This document shows, piece by piece, positions 18,200 through 27,450 of a stretch of 64,000 bases of DNA. How positions within the stretch are numbered: the stretch's first letter is position 1; each line of letters opens with the position of its first letter. This stretch comes from Emticicia oligotrophica DSM 17448. GTDB taxonomy: Bacteria > Bacteroidota > Bacteroidia > Cytophagales > Spirosomataceae. Where the stretch lies: contig NC_018748.1 of NCBI RefSeq assembly GCF_000263195.1, forward strand, positions 3,844,001 through 3,908,000. The letters run 5' to 3'. Under the pieces are notes generated by a model that saw nothing but the letters and a program-made list of their open reading frames with translations, was not told where the DNA came from and searched no databases. A program made the translations under genes and the position numbers.

Positions 18200-20557
18200 A
18201 TGCTTCATCTAAAAAAAATAAAGGTTGCATTCTTTTCCATTCTGATAATACAATGCTGTTGTTTTCAGAATGGAAAACTCTATGCTCAAAATCTTACCCG
18301 TGGGCCATATCTTCAGCAATTAAGTTCAAATGGGGTAATTATTCGCTGGCGTACCGATATTCAAAGCAATAGTATTATAAACTTCTCAACTGCTGAAAGT
18401 TCAAGTACTTTCTCTCAAAAAATTGAAGAATCTACCCAAGAACACATTGTTCAATTAACGAATCTTCAACCCAATACAAAATATTTTTATTCAGTTGTTT
18501 CAGGTGCAAAGACTTTAGCTTCTGGTAAAGATTTCTACTTTATTACTGCACCAACTGCAGGAAATACTCGTCCTATCAATATTTGGGCGATGGGTGACTT
18601 TGGAGATGACTCGAAAGAAGTATATGTCAAGAATCAAAATGCAGTTCGAGAACAGTATTTAAAGAATAAATCAAATTATACAGATTTGTGGCTTTGGTTG
18701 GGTGATAACGCCTATTGTTGTGGAACTGATATAGAATACCAAAGACAAATTTTTGATTTCTATGGAAGTAGTATTTTGGGAAATACAGTTTTTTTTCCGT
18801 CTCCCGGAAATCATGAATATTATGAAACTTCGACTGGACAAGTAGATAAAAAGATAAATTACTTTAACGTAATTAGTGTACCAACTAAGGCTGAAATGGG
18901 CGGAGTTGCTTCAAATACGAAAGAATATTATTCATTCAATTACAGTAATATCCATTTTATATCGCTTGATTCCTATGGTTTAGATGAAGGAAAATATCGA
19001 CTTTCTGATGCGAGAAGTAAACAATATCAATGGCTTATTTCTGATTTAGAGGCCAATAAAGGTAAATCTTTATGGACGATTGTATTCTTCCATCATCCAC
19101 CATATACTAAACGCTCACATGATTCAAATGCCGAGCCCGATTTAGTGGCTATTCGAGAAAGTTTAGTGCCTATTTTTGATAAATATAAGGTAGATTTAGT
19201 CCTAAATGGTCATAGTCATTCGTACGAACGTTCGTATTTAATGAAAGGCCATACTGGCCACTCAATGACTTTTGATGTCAATACCCATGCTGTGCAAAAT
19301 GTTAATGGGAAATATGAAAATGTTGTAGGTTCAAAACCAATCATTAATAAAGATGAAGGGACAATCTATTGTGTTGTTGGTTCGGCGGGTCGTTTAGATT
19401 GGAATGGAGACCCCAATCCTCATCCAAGTTCGGTTTATTCTAATGTTACAATTGGCGGGTCATTATTATTTACTATTAATGAAAATCGACTTTATGCTAA
19501 ATGGGTAGCAGCTGATGGAGTCATTAGAGATAATTTTACGGTTTTTAAAAATGTTAATAGAAATGTAAAATTAGCAGTAGATTATGGAGAGAAAGTTAGA
19601 TTAAATACTTCTTGGAAAGGTTCGGGTAATTGGTCGAATAAAATACTTAATCAACCCTTTATAGAATTTGTACCAAAAAAAGATACAATAATTTCGGTTG
19701 TAGATTCATTAGGTTTCATGAAAGATGTGTTCCAAATTAATGTTTCTCCACAACCAATCATTAGCGTAGAATTAGCTGAAAACACTAAGGTTTGTATAAA
19801 AAATACCTTAACAGTTCCCTTTTCGGTAAAAAATACCAGTTTAGACAAATGGACTTATCAACTTGAGTTATCAGACTTGAATGGTAATTTTAACAAGCCA
19901 TCAGTTTTGGCAAAAAGTTCGACAAGTCCATTTCAGATTACATTATCTGATACTTTGAAGGAAGGAAGTAACTATCTTTTTAGGGTAAGGCCTAATGTCG
20001 ATTTTTTCGAAGTAGTATCAAGTAAAAGTTTTAGTGTGTCAACTCCTGCTTCAATCAGTTTTACTGGTAATAAAACTTTAGCTTTTGATACCCTTGTAAA
20101 TCTTAATTTACGCTTTACAGGCACGCCTCCATTTACCTATAAAATTAGTTCTTTACCCGAAAATACTACTCAATTAAAAGAAGTTAGTATCAAAGTTAAA
20201 CCTAAGGCAGGAGGAATCTATACAATTGAGCAAATTGGGAATATTTGTGGGGCAGGTATGATATTGGCTGATAATTCACTGACAATCTTGTCTCCACTTG
20301 CAACAGAAGATGAAAATCAACCGATTTCAGTTTTTCCAAATCCGACTTTAGGTGAAATTTTTATTAAAAATCACACAGTTAAACCAATTAAGGGCAATCT
20401 TTATATTCAAAATATTGAAGGAAAATCTGTTTTTATGAAGCAAGTTCTTTTCAATGAATCAGAAAAAATAGATATTCATGAGCTACCAGCAGGATTCTAT
20501 ATACTGAAGATAAAAGCCCAGGGCTTAACTATTACCAAAAAAATAATCAAACACTAA
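18200..20557 (+). CDS. Metallophosphoesterase with T9SS sorting domain (purple acid phosphatase-like)
   Basis: Predicted secreted phosphatase or phosphodiesterase with a dinuclear metal site. Signal peptide about 1-30. A fibronectin-III-like purple acid phosphatase N-domain follows (TRGPYLQQLSSNGVIIRW). The catalytic core carries all metal motifs in order: GDFGDD, LGDNAY, GNHEYYE, FFHHPPYT and NGHSHSYERS. A Ig-like linker region leads to a C-terminal type IX sorting domain of about 80 residues, with SVFPNPTLGEIFIKN and ELPAGFYILKI near the end. T9SS cargo is exported across the outer membrane and either released or anchored. The 785-aa length reflects these extra modules. Confidence 0.88.
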   Translation: MLHLKKIKVAFFSILIIQCCCFQNGKLYAQNLTRGPYLQQLSSNGVIIRWRTDIQSNSIINFSTAESSSTFSQKIEESTQEHIVQLTNLQPNTKYFYSVVSGAKTLASGKDFYFITAPTAGNTRPINIWAMGDFGDDSKEVYVKNQNAVREQYLKNKSNYTDLWLWLGDNAYCCGTDIEYQRQIFDFYGSSILGNTVFFPSPGNHEYYETSTGQVDKKINYFNVISVPTKAEMGGVASNTKEYYSFNYSNIHFISLDSYGLDEGKYRLSDARSKQYQWLISDLEANKGKSLWTIVFFHHPPYTKRSHDSNAEPDLVAIRESLVPIFDKYKVDLVLNGHSHSYERSYLMKGHTGHSMTFDVNTHAVQNVNGKYENVVGSKPIINKDEGTIYCVVGSAGRLDWNGDPNPHPSSVYSNVTIGGSLLFTINENRLYAKWVAADGVIRDNFTVFKNVNRNVKLAVDYGEKVRLNTSWKGSGNWSNKILNQPFIEFVPKKDTIISVVDSLGFMKDVFQINVSPQPIISVELAENTKVCIKNTLTVPFSVKNTSLDKWTYQLELSDLNGNFNKPSVLAKSSTSPFQITLSDTLKEGSNYLFRVRPNVDFFEVVSSKSFSVSTPASISFTGNKTLAFDTLVNLNLRFTGTPPFTYKISSLPENTTQLKEVSIKVKPKAGGIYTIEQIGNICGAGMILADNSLTILSPLATEDENQPISVFPNPTLGEIFIKNHTVKPIKGNLYIQNIEGKSVFMKQVLFNESEKIDIHELPAGFYILKIKAQGLTITKKIIKH

Positions 20558-20592
20558 TTTACATTTCTTTATATTTTACCACAGACTATTTT

Positions 20593-21072
20593 ATGGATAA
20601 ACTTATCAAAAAAACGATTTTATCATTATTGACTCTTTTCTCATTTGGAGCATTAGTAAGCTGTGCTTCAATTATACACGGAAAAATTCAAGATATTGTA
20701 GTTTCGAGTCAACCAAGTGGAGCTAAAATTTTTATTGATGGAAAAGAATTCGGACAAACACCCAAGGTTTTAGGATTACCAAGAAATGGACGATTTGAAG
20801 GTGAACCTTCTACAAAGCAAGGATATAAAATATCTATTACAATGGAAGGCTACCAACCTTATGAAACAATCCTACAAAGGAAAGTAGATGGCTGGTTTTT
20901 TGGTAATATCATTTTAGGTGGAGTGATTGGAATTGTGATAGATGCGGTCACGGGAAGCATGTATAAACTTACGCCCAATCAAGTTTCTGCACAAATGAAG
21001 CTTAGTGGAGCAAATGTATTCAATTATAATAAGAAAGAAGTATATATCGCAACTACACTTCAACCTGACTAG
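20593..21072 (+). CDS. PEGA domain lipoprotein
   Basis: Lipoprotein of unknown role, 159 aa. Lipobox LVSC is followed by ASIIHG. One PEGA domain (about residues 35-95) contains VSSQPSGAKIFIDGKEFGQTP and ISITMEGYQPYE; PEGA folds are often surface or cell-wall associated. A hydrophobic Gly-rich segment (FGNIILGGVIGIVIDAVTGSMYKL) near the end resembles that of other short PEGA lipoproteins. It lies 35 bp after the phosphoesterase gene and is likely co-transcribed with it; a strong terminator follows. Confidence 0.8.
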   Translation: MDKLIKKTILSLLTLFSFGALVSCASIIHGKIQDIVVSSQPSGAKIFIDGKEFGQTPKVLGLPRNGRFEGEPSTKQGYKISITMEGYQPYETILQRKVDGWFFGNIILGGVIGIVIDAVTGSMYKLTPNQVSAQMKLSGANVFNYNKKEVYIATTLQPD

Positions 21073-21123
21073 AATTGGATAAAAATTGGGCAGTTAAATA
21101 AAAATCGATAAAAATATTTCATA

Positions 21124-21157
21124 AAAAATCCCCGAAATAAGAATTTCGGGGATTTTT
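21124..21157. terminator. Bidirectional terminator, PEGA / lrp
   Basis: A perfect 15-bp stem (21124-21138 with 21143-21157, loop AAGA) has A/T runs at both ends, between convergent genes. Confidence 0.88.
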
Positions 21158-21174
21158 ATTGGAGTTAGTTTCTA

Positions 21175-21645
21175 TCAAGGAACGGGTAATACCTGTGTGT
21201 CTTTGAAGGTTGATAGAATTACCATCGTTTGTGTACTTGCTACCTCTTCAATCTCATTTATTGTTTCCATAATGAGTTTTTGATAAGAATTAATATCTTT
21301 TGCGATAACCTTTAGTAAAAAATCGCAAGAGCCAGTTACGTGATGACATTCAATGATTTCTGGTACTTTAGCAATTTTTTCAACAAATGCTTCTGTAACT
21401 GCTTTTCTGTGGCCAGAAAGCGAAACCTGTACAAATGTCATTACGCCAAGACCCACCTTTTCTCTATCTATTTGAGCATGGTAACTTTTAATGATACCTG
21501 ATGTTTCTAATTTTTTTACTCTTTCTAAAGTAGGGGCAGGCGAGAGACCTATCTCTTTTGAAAGTTGAGCGTTTGTTATCTTACCGTTACTTTGTAGAAT
21601 CTCCAGCAGGGTATGGTCTATTTGATCTAGTTTGTTAATACTCAT
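21175..21645 (-). CDS. Lrp/AsnC family transcriptional regulator
   Basis: Feast/famine DNA-binding regulator, typically amino-acid responsive. The N-terminal helix-turn-helix (about 5-60) has LDQIDHTLLEILQSNGKITNAQLSKEIGLSPAPTLERVKKLE, followed by IIKSYHAQIDREKVGLGV. The C-terminal RAM effector domain (about 65-145) contains VPEIIECHHVTGSCDFLLKV, with the conserved GxxD. The frame reaches 21672, but the promoter found upstream leaves only about 10 nt to that ATG; ATG 21645 gives the usual 156 aa and a 37-nt leader. No linked amino-acid gene indicates its target. Confidence 0.9.
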   Translation of the reverse strand: MSINKLDQIDHTLLEILQSNGKITNAQLSKEIGLSPAPTLERVKKLETSGIIKSYHAQIDREKVGLGVMTFVQVSLSGHRKAVTEAFVEKIAKVPEIIECHHVTGSCDFLLKVIAKDINSYQKLIMETINEIEEVASTQTMVILSTFKDTQVLPVP

Positions 21646-21686
21646 TGGGAGTAGTTGTTTTAAGAAGTGCAAAATATTCTTTGGTG

Positions 21687-21716
21687 CAAAGATACGGTTT
21701 TTCTTTAATTAAGCAA
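21687..21716 (-). promoter_or_regulatory. Bacteroidota-type promoter for lrp-like gene
   Basis: On the minus strand TTG (21714-21716), 19 nt, TATCTTTG (21687-21694): a perfect match to the Bacteroidota consensus. It supports ATG 21645 as start. Confidence 0.65.
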
Positions 21717-21798
21717 TTGTAAATTTTGAAAAAATAAGAAAAAAGAAAACTTATTTTGGAAAATTCAAAGAAAACAAAAATCAATGATTATCAGCAAC

Positions 21799-22092
21799 TT
21801 ATCTTTTTGATATTTTATTGTGTGTAATATTTCTTTGAAGGTTACATTTATGTCTAAAATCACTCACTAAAGATTTGGCCAAATGTTTAGTGCTGCGTCC
21901 TTGAACTCGCTCTCTCCACATTCGCCATGATGAAGGTTTCATTTCTCTTCGCATGAGTTCTATTACTTCTTGTTCTTTTAATCCAAATTGTATTTCAATG
22001 GCATCAAATGGAGTTCTGTCTTCCCAAGCCATTTCAATAATTCGGTCTTTTTCTTGGTCAGTAAGTGTTTTGTACTTTTGTCTCGAATTCAT
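21799..22092 (-). CDS. TIGR03643 family protein
   Basis: Small cytoplasmic protein of about 97 aa with no assigned activity. The pattern is that of TIGR03643: DQEKDRIIEMAWEDRTPFDAIEIQFGLKEQEVIELMRREMKPSSWRMWRERVQGRSTKH, a helix-turn-helix-like segment rich in Trp and Arg. The frame continues to 22233, but ATG 22092 gives the normal N-terminus. Genes of this family are often found with DUF2256 genes and cryptochrome/photolyase genes. Here the DUF2256 gene is divergent, 76 bp away, and no photolyase is present in the window. Confidence 0.8.
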   Translation of the reverse strand: MNSRQKYKTLTDQEKDRIIEMAWEDRTPFDAIEIQFGLKEQEVIELMRREMKPSSWRMWRERVQGRSTKHLAKSLVSDFRHKCNLQRNITHNKISKR

Positions 22093-22168
22093 AAAATAAA
22101 GATGAATAATATCATTTTTACAACAATCATCGGTCAAGATTGTTTTATAATATGTATTTTTAAAGAAG

Positions 22169-22318
22169 ATGAGAGGAGTAAAAAAAGAAAACTTACCAAG
22201 TAAAGAATGTATTGTGTGTGGCAGACCCTTCACATGGAGAAAGAAATGGGAAAAAGATTGGGAGGAAGTGAAATATTGCAGTGATGCTTGTAGAAAAAAT
22301 AAAAGTGCTTCAAAGTAA
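22169..22318 (+). CDS. DUF2256 family zinc-ribbon-like protein
   Basis: A 49-aa protein (ATG 22169, stop 22316-22318) that is short enough to be overlooked. It reads [16 protein letters not shown] and then [13 protein letters not shown]. The two Cys pairs (CxxC and CxxxC) look like a small zinc ribbon and match DUF2256. Its function is unknown; the family is often a neighbour of cryptochromes and of TIGR03643 proteins, and a TIGR03643 gene is divergent from it here. Its last nine bases overlap the end of the alkyltransferase-like gene on the other strand. Confidence 0.85.
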   Translation: MRGVKKENLPSKECIVCGRPFTWRKKWEKDWEEVKYCSDACRKNKSASK

Positions 22319-22639
22319 TTCTTCGGAGGGGTTCCAAAATATGGCTTTGAAATTTACTACTTGGTCTTTTTCCACTTTCACCCCTTCGCTTTCAAGTAAT
22401 TCTTGCATTCGATTACCGCCAAAATGATGTTTGCCCGTCAATAAACCAATTCGGTTGACTACTCTATGAGCGGGAACATCAGGCAAACCATGACTTGCAT
22501 TCATTGCCCAGCCGACCATTCGAGCAGCTCCTAAGCCTAAATATTTGGCAATGGCACCATAACTAGTTACTCGGCCGGCTGGTACAAGTTTGACTATTTC
22601 GTAAATGTCATCAAAAATATTTTCTTGTGATTTCTTCAC
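22310..22639 (-). CDS. Alkyltransferase-like protein (MGMT family, no active Cys)
   Basis: Alkyltransferase-like (ATL) proteins bind O6-alkylguanine in DNA and recruit nucleotide excision repair; they cannot remove the alkyl group. The 109-aa sequence has the MGMT DNA-binding core ([17 protein letters not shown], then [11 protein letters not shown]), but the active site PCHRV is PAHRVVN, so the acceptor Cys is Ala (Trp in classical ATLs). The start is GTG at 22639. Its first base is the last base of the DUF3109 stop codon (TAGTG), which suggests translational coupling. Confidence 0.88.
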   Translation of the reverse strand: MKKSQENIFDDIYEIVKLVPAGRVTSYGAIAKYLGLGAARMVGWAMNASHGLPDVPAHRVVNRIGLLTGKHHFGGNRMQELLESEGVKVEKDQVVNFKAIFWNPSEELL

Positions 22640-23211
22640 TATTTTTGATTCATACTTTCAATTTCACTTTCTAATTCTGCATACCATTCTTTTCCATAAG
22701 CTCTAATTAGAGGTTCTTTGAGGAATTTATATACTGGTACACCTAGTTTTTCGCCCAACGAACAAGCATCGCTGCAAATAGACCAACGATCATAATTTAT
22801 TGCATGATAGCTCTCATATTTTGTTATTCGTATTGGGTATAAGTGACAAGAAATTGGTTTTTGCCACGAAATTTTACCATCAAGATAGGCTTGCTCAATG
22901 CCACATTTTAAGGTTTTATTTTCATCGTAAATGGCGTATGCACACTCTTTATCACCAATGGTGGGAGTTGAATAATCATCTTCCCAATCTTTGATATATT
23001 TTCCTTGTTCTTCAATCGCTTTTATGCCCTCTGGCGAAAGATAAGGTTTTACATGTTCATAAATTTCCTCTAAAATTGGAAGTTCAGATTCTTCCAAAGG
23101 AGCACCTAAATCGCCTTCTACACAACATGCACCTTTGCATTTTTCTAAATCGCAGACAAACATTTTGTCGGCAACATCCTCACTTATACAAGTATTATCA
23201 ATTAAAATCAT
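22639..23211 (-). CDS. DUF3109 family Cys-rich protein
   Basis: Cytoplasmic protein of unknown function with a conserved cysteine array that probably binds metal or an Fe-S cluster (YkgJ-like). Seen: [21 protein letters not shown] near the N-terminus, [27 protein letters not shown] and [14 protein letters not shown]. This is the DUF3109 order of Cys residues. Length 190 aa is typical. Its stop codon overlaps the GTG start of the alkyltransferase-like gene, so the two form a coupled pair. Confidence 0.85.
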   Translation of the reverse strand: MILIDNTCISEDVADKMFVCDLEKCKGACCVEGDLGAPLEESELPILEEIYEHVKPYLSPEGIKAIEEQGKYIKDWEDDYSTPTIGDKECAYAIYDENKTLKCGIEQAYLDGKISWQKPISCHLYPIRITKYESYHAINYDRWSICSDACSLGEKLGVPVYKFLKEPLIRAYGKEWYAELESEIESMNQK

Positions 23212-23296
23212 TTTATTGTTTTTTTACATTGGATATTATCTCTAACAGAATAGAGTCGTGTCAACAAGCAATGTAATTTAAAATTCTTGGCAATAA

Positions 23297-25339
23297 TTAT
23301 TTCTTGATAATAATTTTTTGTCCAATCTTAACATTTTCACTTTTCATGTCATTCCATTCTTTAATTTGCTTCATAGTTACCCCATATTGTTTCGAAATGC
23401 TATATAATGTTTCATTTCTTTGTACTTTATGTATTTTGCTTGAAGTACTATTTTTTTCTGATGAGTTATTAGTAGTCTTTGATGTCTCTGAACTAACAAC
23501 TTTGTTGCCAGTTTTAGGGGGTGTAACAATAAGCACTTGTCCGATCTTTACACGTTCGGTGGTAGAAAAATCATTCCATTCCGCTAATTCCTTTATTGTA
23601 ATATTGTATTGTCGGGCAATACTATAAAGGGTCTGACCAACTTCAACCTTGTGTGTTCCCGAATTTTGTACATTGTTAGTAATAGGAGTCGAGTTTTTTC
23701 CTGTATTAGGTTTTACTGGACTCTGGATTGGGTTTACTGGCGTGTTTTTTACTGTAGCAGGAGGAGTTTGATTAATTGGTGTTCTATTTGTATTTTCTTC
23801 AGTTTCATCACTATCTGAAATAACAATTATATCATCCTCTTCTCTTAGGCGTGGATTTTGTTTGTTTGTTTCTACTACCGAAGTATTCTCAGGAATATTA
23901 GTGTTTTTGGAATTATTTTTAGGCGTCTTGTTCTCTTTTTTGCGGTCATTTTTTGTATTTTCCTTTGTAATAGCCTTCTCATCAGTATTTTCGTACTGTT
24001 CTTTGAGCGGAACATTTTCAGACTCTTCTATTTCTTTTGTATTAATGGCATCAATAGGCTCATTTTTTGGACGCTTCTTTTGTAAATAGATTACTCTTCC
24101 TTTTTGGATAGGTTTAACAGTACGTAGTCGGTTCAATCTCAATAAATTTTTAAGACGTATTCCGTAGATTTGCGATATTTGCCACAAATTTTGCTCTTGA
24201 AGTACAATATGTTGAGGAACTGGACCTTTTTTATTCTTTTTTTGTAAATAATAAATCCTACCTTCTTCTGCTAAATCCATAGCTGTCATATCATTATAAC
24301 GTAAAAAGTCAGGTATTTTCATTTTCCCATTTCTTGCTAAAGCAGCAATATCATCACCCGCTTGAGCTAAGATACCTTTTTTGCCATTAATTTCGTAGAA
24401 AACAGGCTCTTCCGGAGAAGCACTTGATGGCGTTATTCTTTTTAAGATAGGAAATTTAGCATTACTTGAAGTCAGTTCAACTGGTTTACTTAGCTTCGAT
24501 TGAATATTTTCTAAATTTTCAATGGGTACTAAAATAGCAACAGAATAATCTTTATCTCTTGGGATATTATCTGCTATTAGCCAAGAGTTGAGCTTTTTTA
24601 ATTCGATGGCATCAACATCGAAAATTGTTGCAATATCATCTAGGCTTTTGCCTTTTGAATTTCTATACTCTACAAAAGAAAAACGAGATTCTTTCATACG
24701 ATTGATTCTATATTCAAAAGCAATTCTGTGTGCAATGGTTTTTAATAAATAACGGTCGGTTTGGCCATCAAAATTAATTTCATTACCATTTGCCCAATGA
24801 GGAGGTATTAATTTACTTACGCCAGCTACACCCAGTGTGTAGGAATATAATGTTGAAACCCAATTTTTATAAATCAGATTATTGCGTTTCAGATAGAGTG
24901 CTGCTGCTTTGGTTGAGGCATAGATATTTTTTCTTTCATCAATCTCCGAGTCTATTCTAAGGCCTAATTCTTGGGCAGTAGCTTGCTTCATTTGCCAAAA
25001 TCCAACTGCATTTGAGCTTGAGATAGCATCAGGGAGTAAAGAGCTTTCAGCAACTGCAACATACTTGAAATCTTCGGGAATTTCTTCTTCTTCTAAAATT
25101 GATTCAATGACTGGAAAATACCATTGAATTCGCTCTAATTTATCAATTAAGTATTTGTTCTCAGGGGTTAAAAGGGTATTTACTTCTTTTTGTATGAGTT
25201 TTTGAGCATCATCATCAAGCTTTATTGTAATACCCGCAAACTCAACTTTCTTAGGTACATCTGGTACGTTGACTCGCTGCCCCAATGTGGTTTGAGTAAA
25301 CGAAATAGAAAGTAATACAAGAGCAATTATTTTTTTCAT
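23297..25339 (-). CDS. MltD-like lytic transglycosylase with LysM repeats
   Basis: Periplasmic enzyme that cleaves peptidoglycan glycan strands. Signal peptide about 1-20. The SLT/goose-lysozyme-like domain (about 65-200) has YVAVAESSLLPDAISSSNAVGFWQM; the Glu in AESSL is the catalytic acid, and LYSYTLGVAGVSKL closes the domain. LysM modules follow: two degenerate ones (about 225-275 and 375-425), a low-complexity Asn/Thr/Lys/Pro linker (about 425-560), then two clear LysMs (KVEVGQTLYSIARQYNIT and KVQRNETLYSISKQYGVT) to the C-terminus. This is the MltD layout in Bacteroidota. The O-methyltransferase gene lies 42 bp upstream on the same strand. Confidence 0.9.
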   Translation of the reverse strand: MKKIIALVLLSISFTQTTLGQRVNVPDVPKKVEFAGITIKLDDDAQKLIQKEVNTLLTPENKYLIDKLERIQWYFPVIESILEEEEIPEDFKYVAVAESSLLPDAISSSNAVGFWQMKQATAQELGLRIDSEIDERKNIYASTKAAALYLKRNNLIYKNWVSTLYSYTLGVAGVSKLIPPHWANGNEINFDGQTDRYLLKTIAHRIAFEYRINRMKESRFSFVEYRNSKGKSLDDIATIFDVDAIELKKLNSWLIADNIPRDKDYSVAILVPIENLENIQSKLSKPVELTSSNAKFPILKRITPSSASPEEPVFYEINGKKGILAQAGDDIAALARNGKMKIPDFLRYNDMTAMDLAEEGRIYYLQKKNKKGPVPQHIVLQEQNLWQISQIYGIRLKNLLRLNRLRTVKPIQKGRVIYLQKKRPKNEPIDAINTKEIEESENVPLKEQYENTDEKAITKENTKNDRKKENKTPKNNSKNTNIPENTSVVETNKQNPRLREEDDIIVISDSDETEENTNRTPINQTPPATVKNTPVNPIQSPVKPNTGKNSTPITNNVQNSGTHKVEVGQTLYSIARQYNITIKELAEWNDFSTTERVKIGQVLIVTPPKTGNKVVSSETSKTTNNSSEKNSTSSKIHKVQRNETLYSISKQYGVTMKQIKEWNDMKSENVKIGQKIIIKK

Positions 25340-25381
25340 TGTTATACAGGAAATAGGGGTTCTTTTACAGGTAACTAGCTT

Positions 25382-26020
25382 TTACAATTTTCGAACAATT
25401 ATTAGTCCATCTCTAATGGGTAATAATATATTTTCGGTTCTTGAGTCTTCTTGTAACTTCTGATTATAAGCTCTTATTGAAAGCGTATCTTTATCTTTTT
25501 TACTTGGGTCTGCCACTTTTCCACTCCACAAAACATTATCCGAAATAATAAACCCGCCCTTACGTACTTTATCAAATACCAGGTCATAATATTTATCATA
25601 GTTGAGTTTATCAGCATCAATAAATACAAGGTCGAAAGTTTCTTTAAGGGTTGGGATTATTTCAAGGGCGTTACCGATTCGAAATTCAATTTTGTCTTTT
25701 TGAGGAGACTCATTGATATAACTTCTTACGAACTCTTCTAATTCTTCATTGACATCAATCGTTAAAAGATGCCCATCTTCTTGTAAGCCTTCGGCAAGGC
25801 ATAGGGCAGAATATCCAGTATATGTACCAATTTCAAGTATATTTTTGGGGCGTATCATGTGCGAAATCATCGATAAATACCTGCCTTGAAAGTGCCCTGA
25901 CAACATTCTTGGCTGTAAAACTTTTGCATGAGTTTCTCTATTTAAACGTCTGAGAAGTTCGCTTTCACCAGTCGTATGAGCAACGCAATAGTCATCAAGT
26001 TCTTCGCTTATAAACTCCAT
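25382..26020 (-). CDS. SAM-dependent O-methyltransferase (COMT-like)
   Basis: Class I methyltransferase of the metal-dependent catechol/caffeoyl-CoA type. SAM motif I is NILEIGTYTGYSALCLAEGL, motif II DGHLLTIDVNEE, and the metal/substrate region FDLVFIDADKLNYDKYYD, followed by GGFIISDNVLWSGKV. Length 212 aa and the closing RDGLIIVRK match the family. The natural substrate cannot be read from the sequence. It is the first gene of a two-gene group with the lytic transglycosylase. Confidence 0.9.
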   Translation of the reverse strand: MEFISEELDDYCVAHTTGESELLRRLNRETHAKVLQPRMLSGHFQGRYLSMISHMIRPKNILEIGTYTGYSALCLAEGLQEDGHLLTIDVNEELEEFVRSYINESPQKDKIEFRIGNALEIIPTLKETFDLVFIDADKLNYDKYYDLVFDKVRKGGFIISDNVLWSGKVADPSKKDKDTLSIRAYNQKLQEDSRTENILLPIRDGLIIVRKL

Positions 26021-26267
26021 TTAGATACTATGCTATAATTTTATTGAAAATGTTTCTAAATATTCGCGTAGCTACAGATACCCCACTATCAGTTTCCCAA
26101 TAATGAATTTGGAAGTATGTAAGCACGCAAGTTTTTTTTTTTAAAACAAAATTAGAAATTTTTTTAAATATCCTAACAATTTTGGTTATTTTTTTTGAAA
26201 TAATCAGAATTATTGTAAATATAGAATTTTCAGTAAATAATGAAAATTTGTATCTTTAAATTAAAAA

Positions 26268-26290
26268 GGCGAAGAATTAATTTCTTCGCC
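26268..26290 (-). terminator. Terminator after aroC
   Basis: A 9-bp stem (26268-26276 with 26282-26290) is followed by a T run on the minus strand, just beyond the aroC stop codon. Confidence 0.75.
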
Positions 26291-26302
26291 CATTTTAATG
26301 TC

Positions 26303-27382
26303 TTACACTTTGTTTGTTTTGGCTCTTAAGCTGAAATCGGCAAGAACTAAAGCGGCCATTGCTTCAACAATTGGAACTGCTCTAGGCAAAACGCAAGGGT
26401 CGTGTCGGCCTTTGCCCGAAACGATTACTTTTTCGCCTGCCTCATTAATACTTTCTTGGTCTTGCATAATTGTAGCAACAGGTTTAAAAGCTACTTTAAA
26501 ATAAATATCTTCTCCATTCGAAATTCCTCCTTGAATACCACCAGAAAGATTGGTTTTAGTATGAACTTTGCCATCTTCTCCAATAAAAAACTCATCATTA
26601 TGTTCTGAGCCCAATAACTCAATTCCTTCAAAACCACTACCATATTCAAAACCTTTCACTGCATTGATACCTAGCATTGCCTTACCAAGTTCTGCATGAA
26701 GTTTATCAAAAACAGGCTCGCCCCAACCAGCAGGAACACCTTTGATAACACAAGTGATGATGCCTCCAATTGAATCTCCCTTTTTACGAATTTCATCAAT
26801 GTAATCGAACATCTTCTGGGCCATCTGTTCATCTGGACATCGAACGGCATTGTTGTCTGTTTTAGATAAATCTAATTCCCAATATTGTTTATCGAGTTTT
26901 AATTTACCAACCTGAGAAACATAAGCAGTAATAGAAATAGCATCATTATTTAATAATAATTTTGCTAATGCTCCAGCAGCTACTCGTGCAGCCGTCTCTC
27001 GTGCAGAGCTTCTTCCACCACCTCTATAATCTCGATTGCCATATTTTACGGTATAAGTATAGTCGGCATGCGATGGGCGAAATTGCGTAGCAATATGGCT
27101 ATAATCTTTAGAGCGTTGATCTTCATTCGGTATGACCATCGCAATTGGTGTACCAGTAGTTTTGCCTTCGAATATCCCAGAAAGAACTTGAAACTCATCA
27201 GACTCTTTGCGTTGAGTTGTTATTCTCGACTGACCAGGTTTACGTCTATCTAACTCATTTTGAATAAATTCTTCATTAAATTCTACTCCAGCAGGACAGC
27301 CATCAACTATAACACCAATCGCTTTTCCGTGTGATTCTCCGAAAGTTGATATTTTAAAGATTTTTCCGTAAGTACTACTCAT
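26303..27382 (-). CDS. aroC: Chorismate synthase
   Basis: Last enzyme of the shikimate pathway: converts 5-enolpyruvylshikimate-3-phosphate to chorismate with reduced FMN. N-terminus [26 protein letters not shown] is the first family signature. [22 protein letters not shown] is the second, and [20 protein letters not shown] with the closing [23 protein letters not shown] the third. Length 359 aa is normal. It follows batD by 68 bp on the same strand. Chorismate also feeds the menaquinone route that uses MenA. Confidence 0.96.
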   Translation of the reverse strand: MSSTYGKIFKISTFGESHGKAIGVIVDGCPAGVEFNEEFIQNELDRRKPGQSRITTQRKESDEFQVLSGIFEGKTTGTPIAMVIPNEDQRSKDYSHIATQFRPSHADYTYTVKYGNRDYRGGGRSSARETAARVAAGALAKLLLNNDAISITAYVSQVGKLKLDKQYWELDLSKTDNNAVRCPDEQMAQKMFDYIDEIRKKGDSIGGIITCVIKGVPAGWGEPVFDKLHAELGKAMLGINAVKGFEYGSGFEGIELLGSEHNDEFFIGEDGKVHTKTNLSGGIQGGISNGEDIYFKVAFKPVATIMQDQESINEAGEKVIVSGKGRHDPCVLPRAVPIVEAMAALVLADFSLRAKTNKV

Positions 27383-27450
27383 TTCTAATAATTTGATTTA
27401 AAATGAATGAATTGCAAACTTTCAATTCATGAGACTAAATATTAATCAAC

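Noticed and set aside
21988-22203. Plus-strand 71-codon frame over the TIGR03643 gene
   Set aside because: Antisense shadow of TIGR03643; the real plus-strand gene here is the DUF2256 frame at 22169.
23304-24089. Several plus-strand Cys/Phe-rich frames opposite the lytic transglycosylase
   Set aside because: Antisense of the low-complexity Asn/Lys/Thr linker and LysM repeats; composition explains them.
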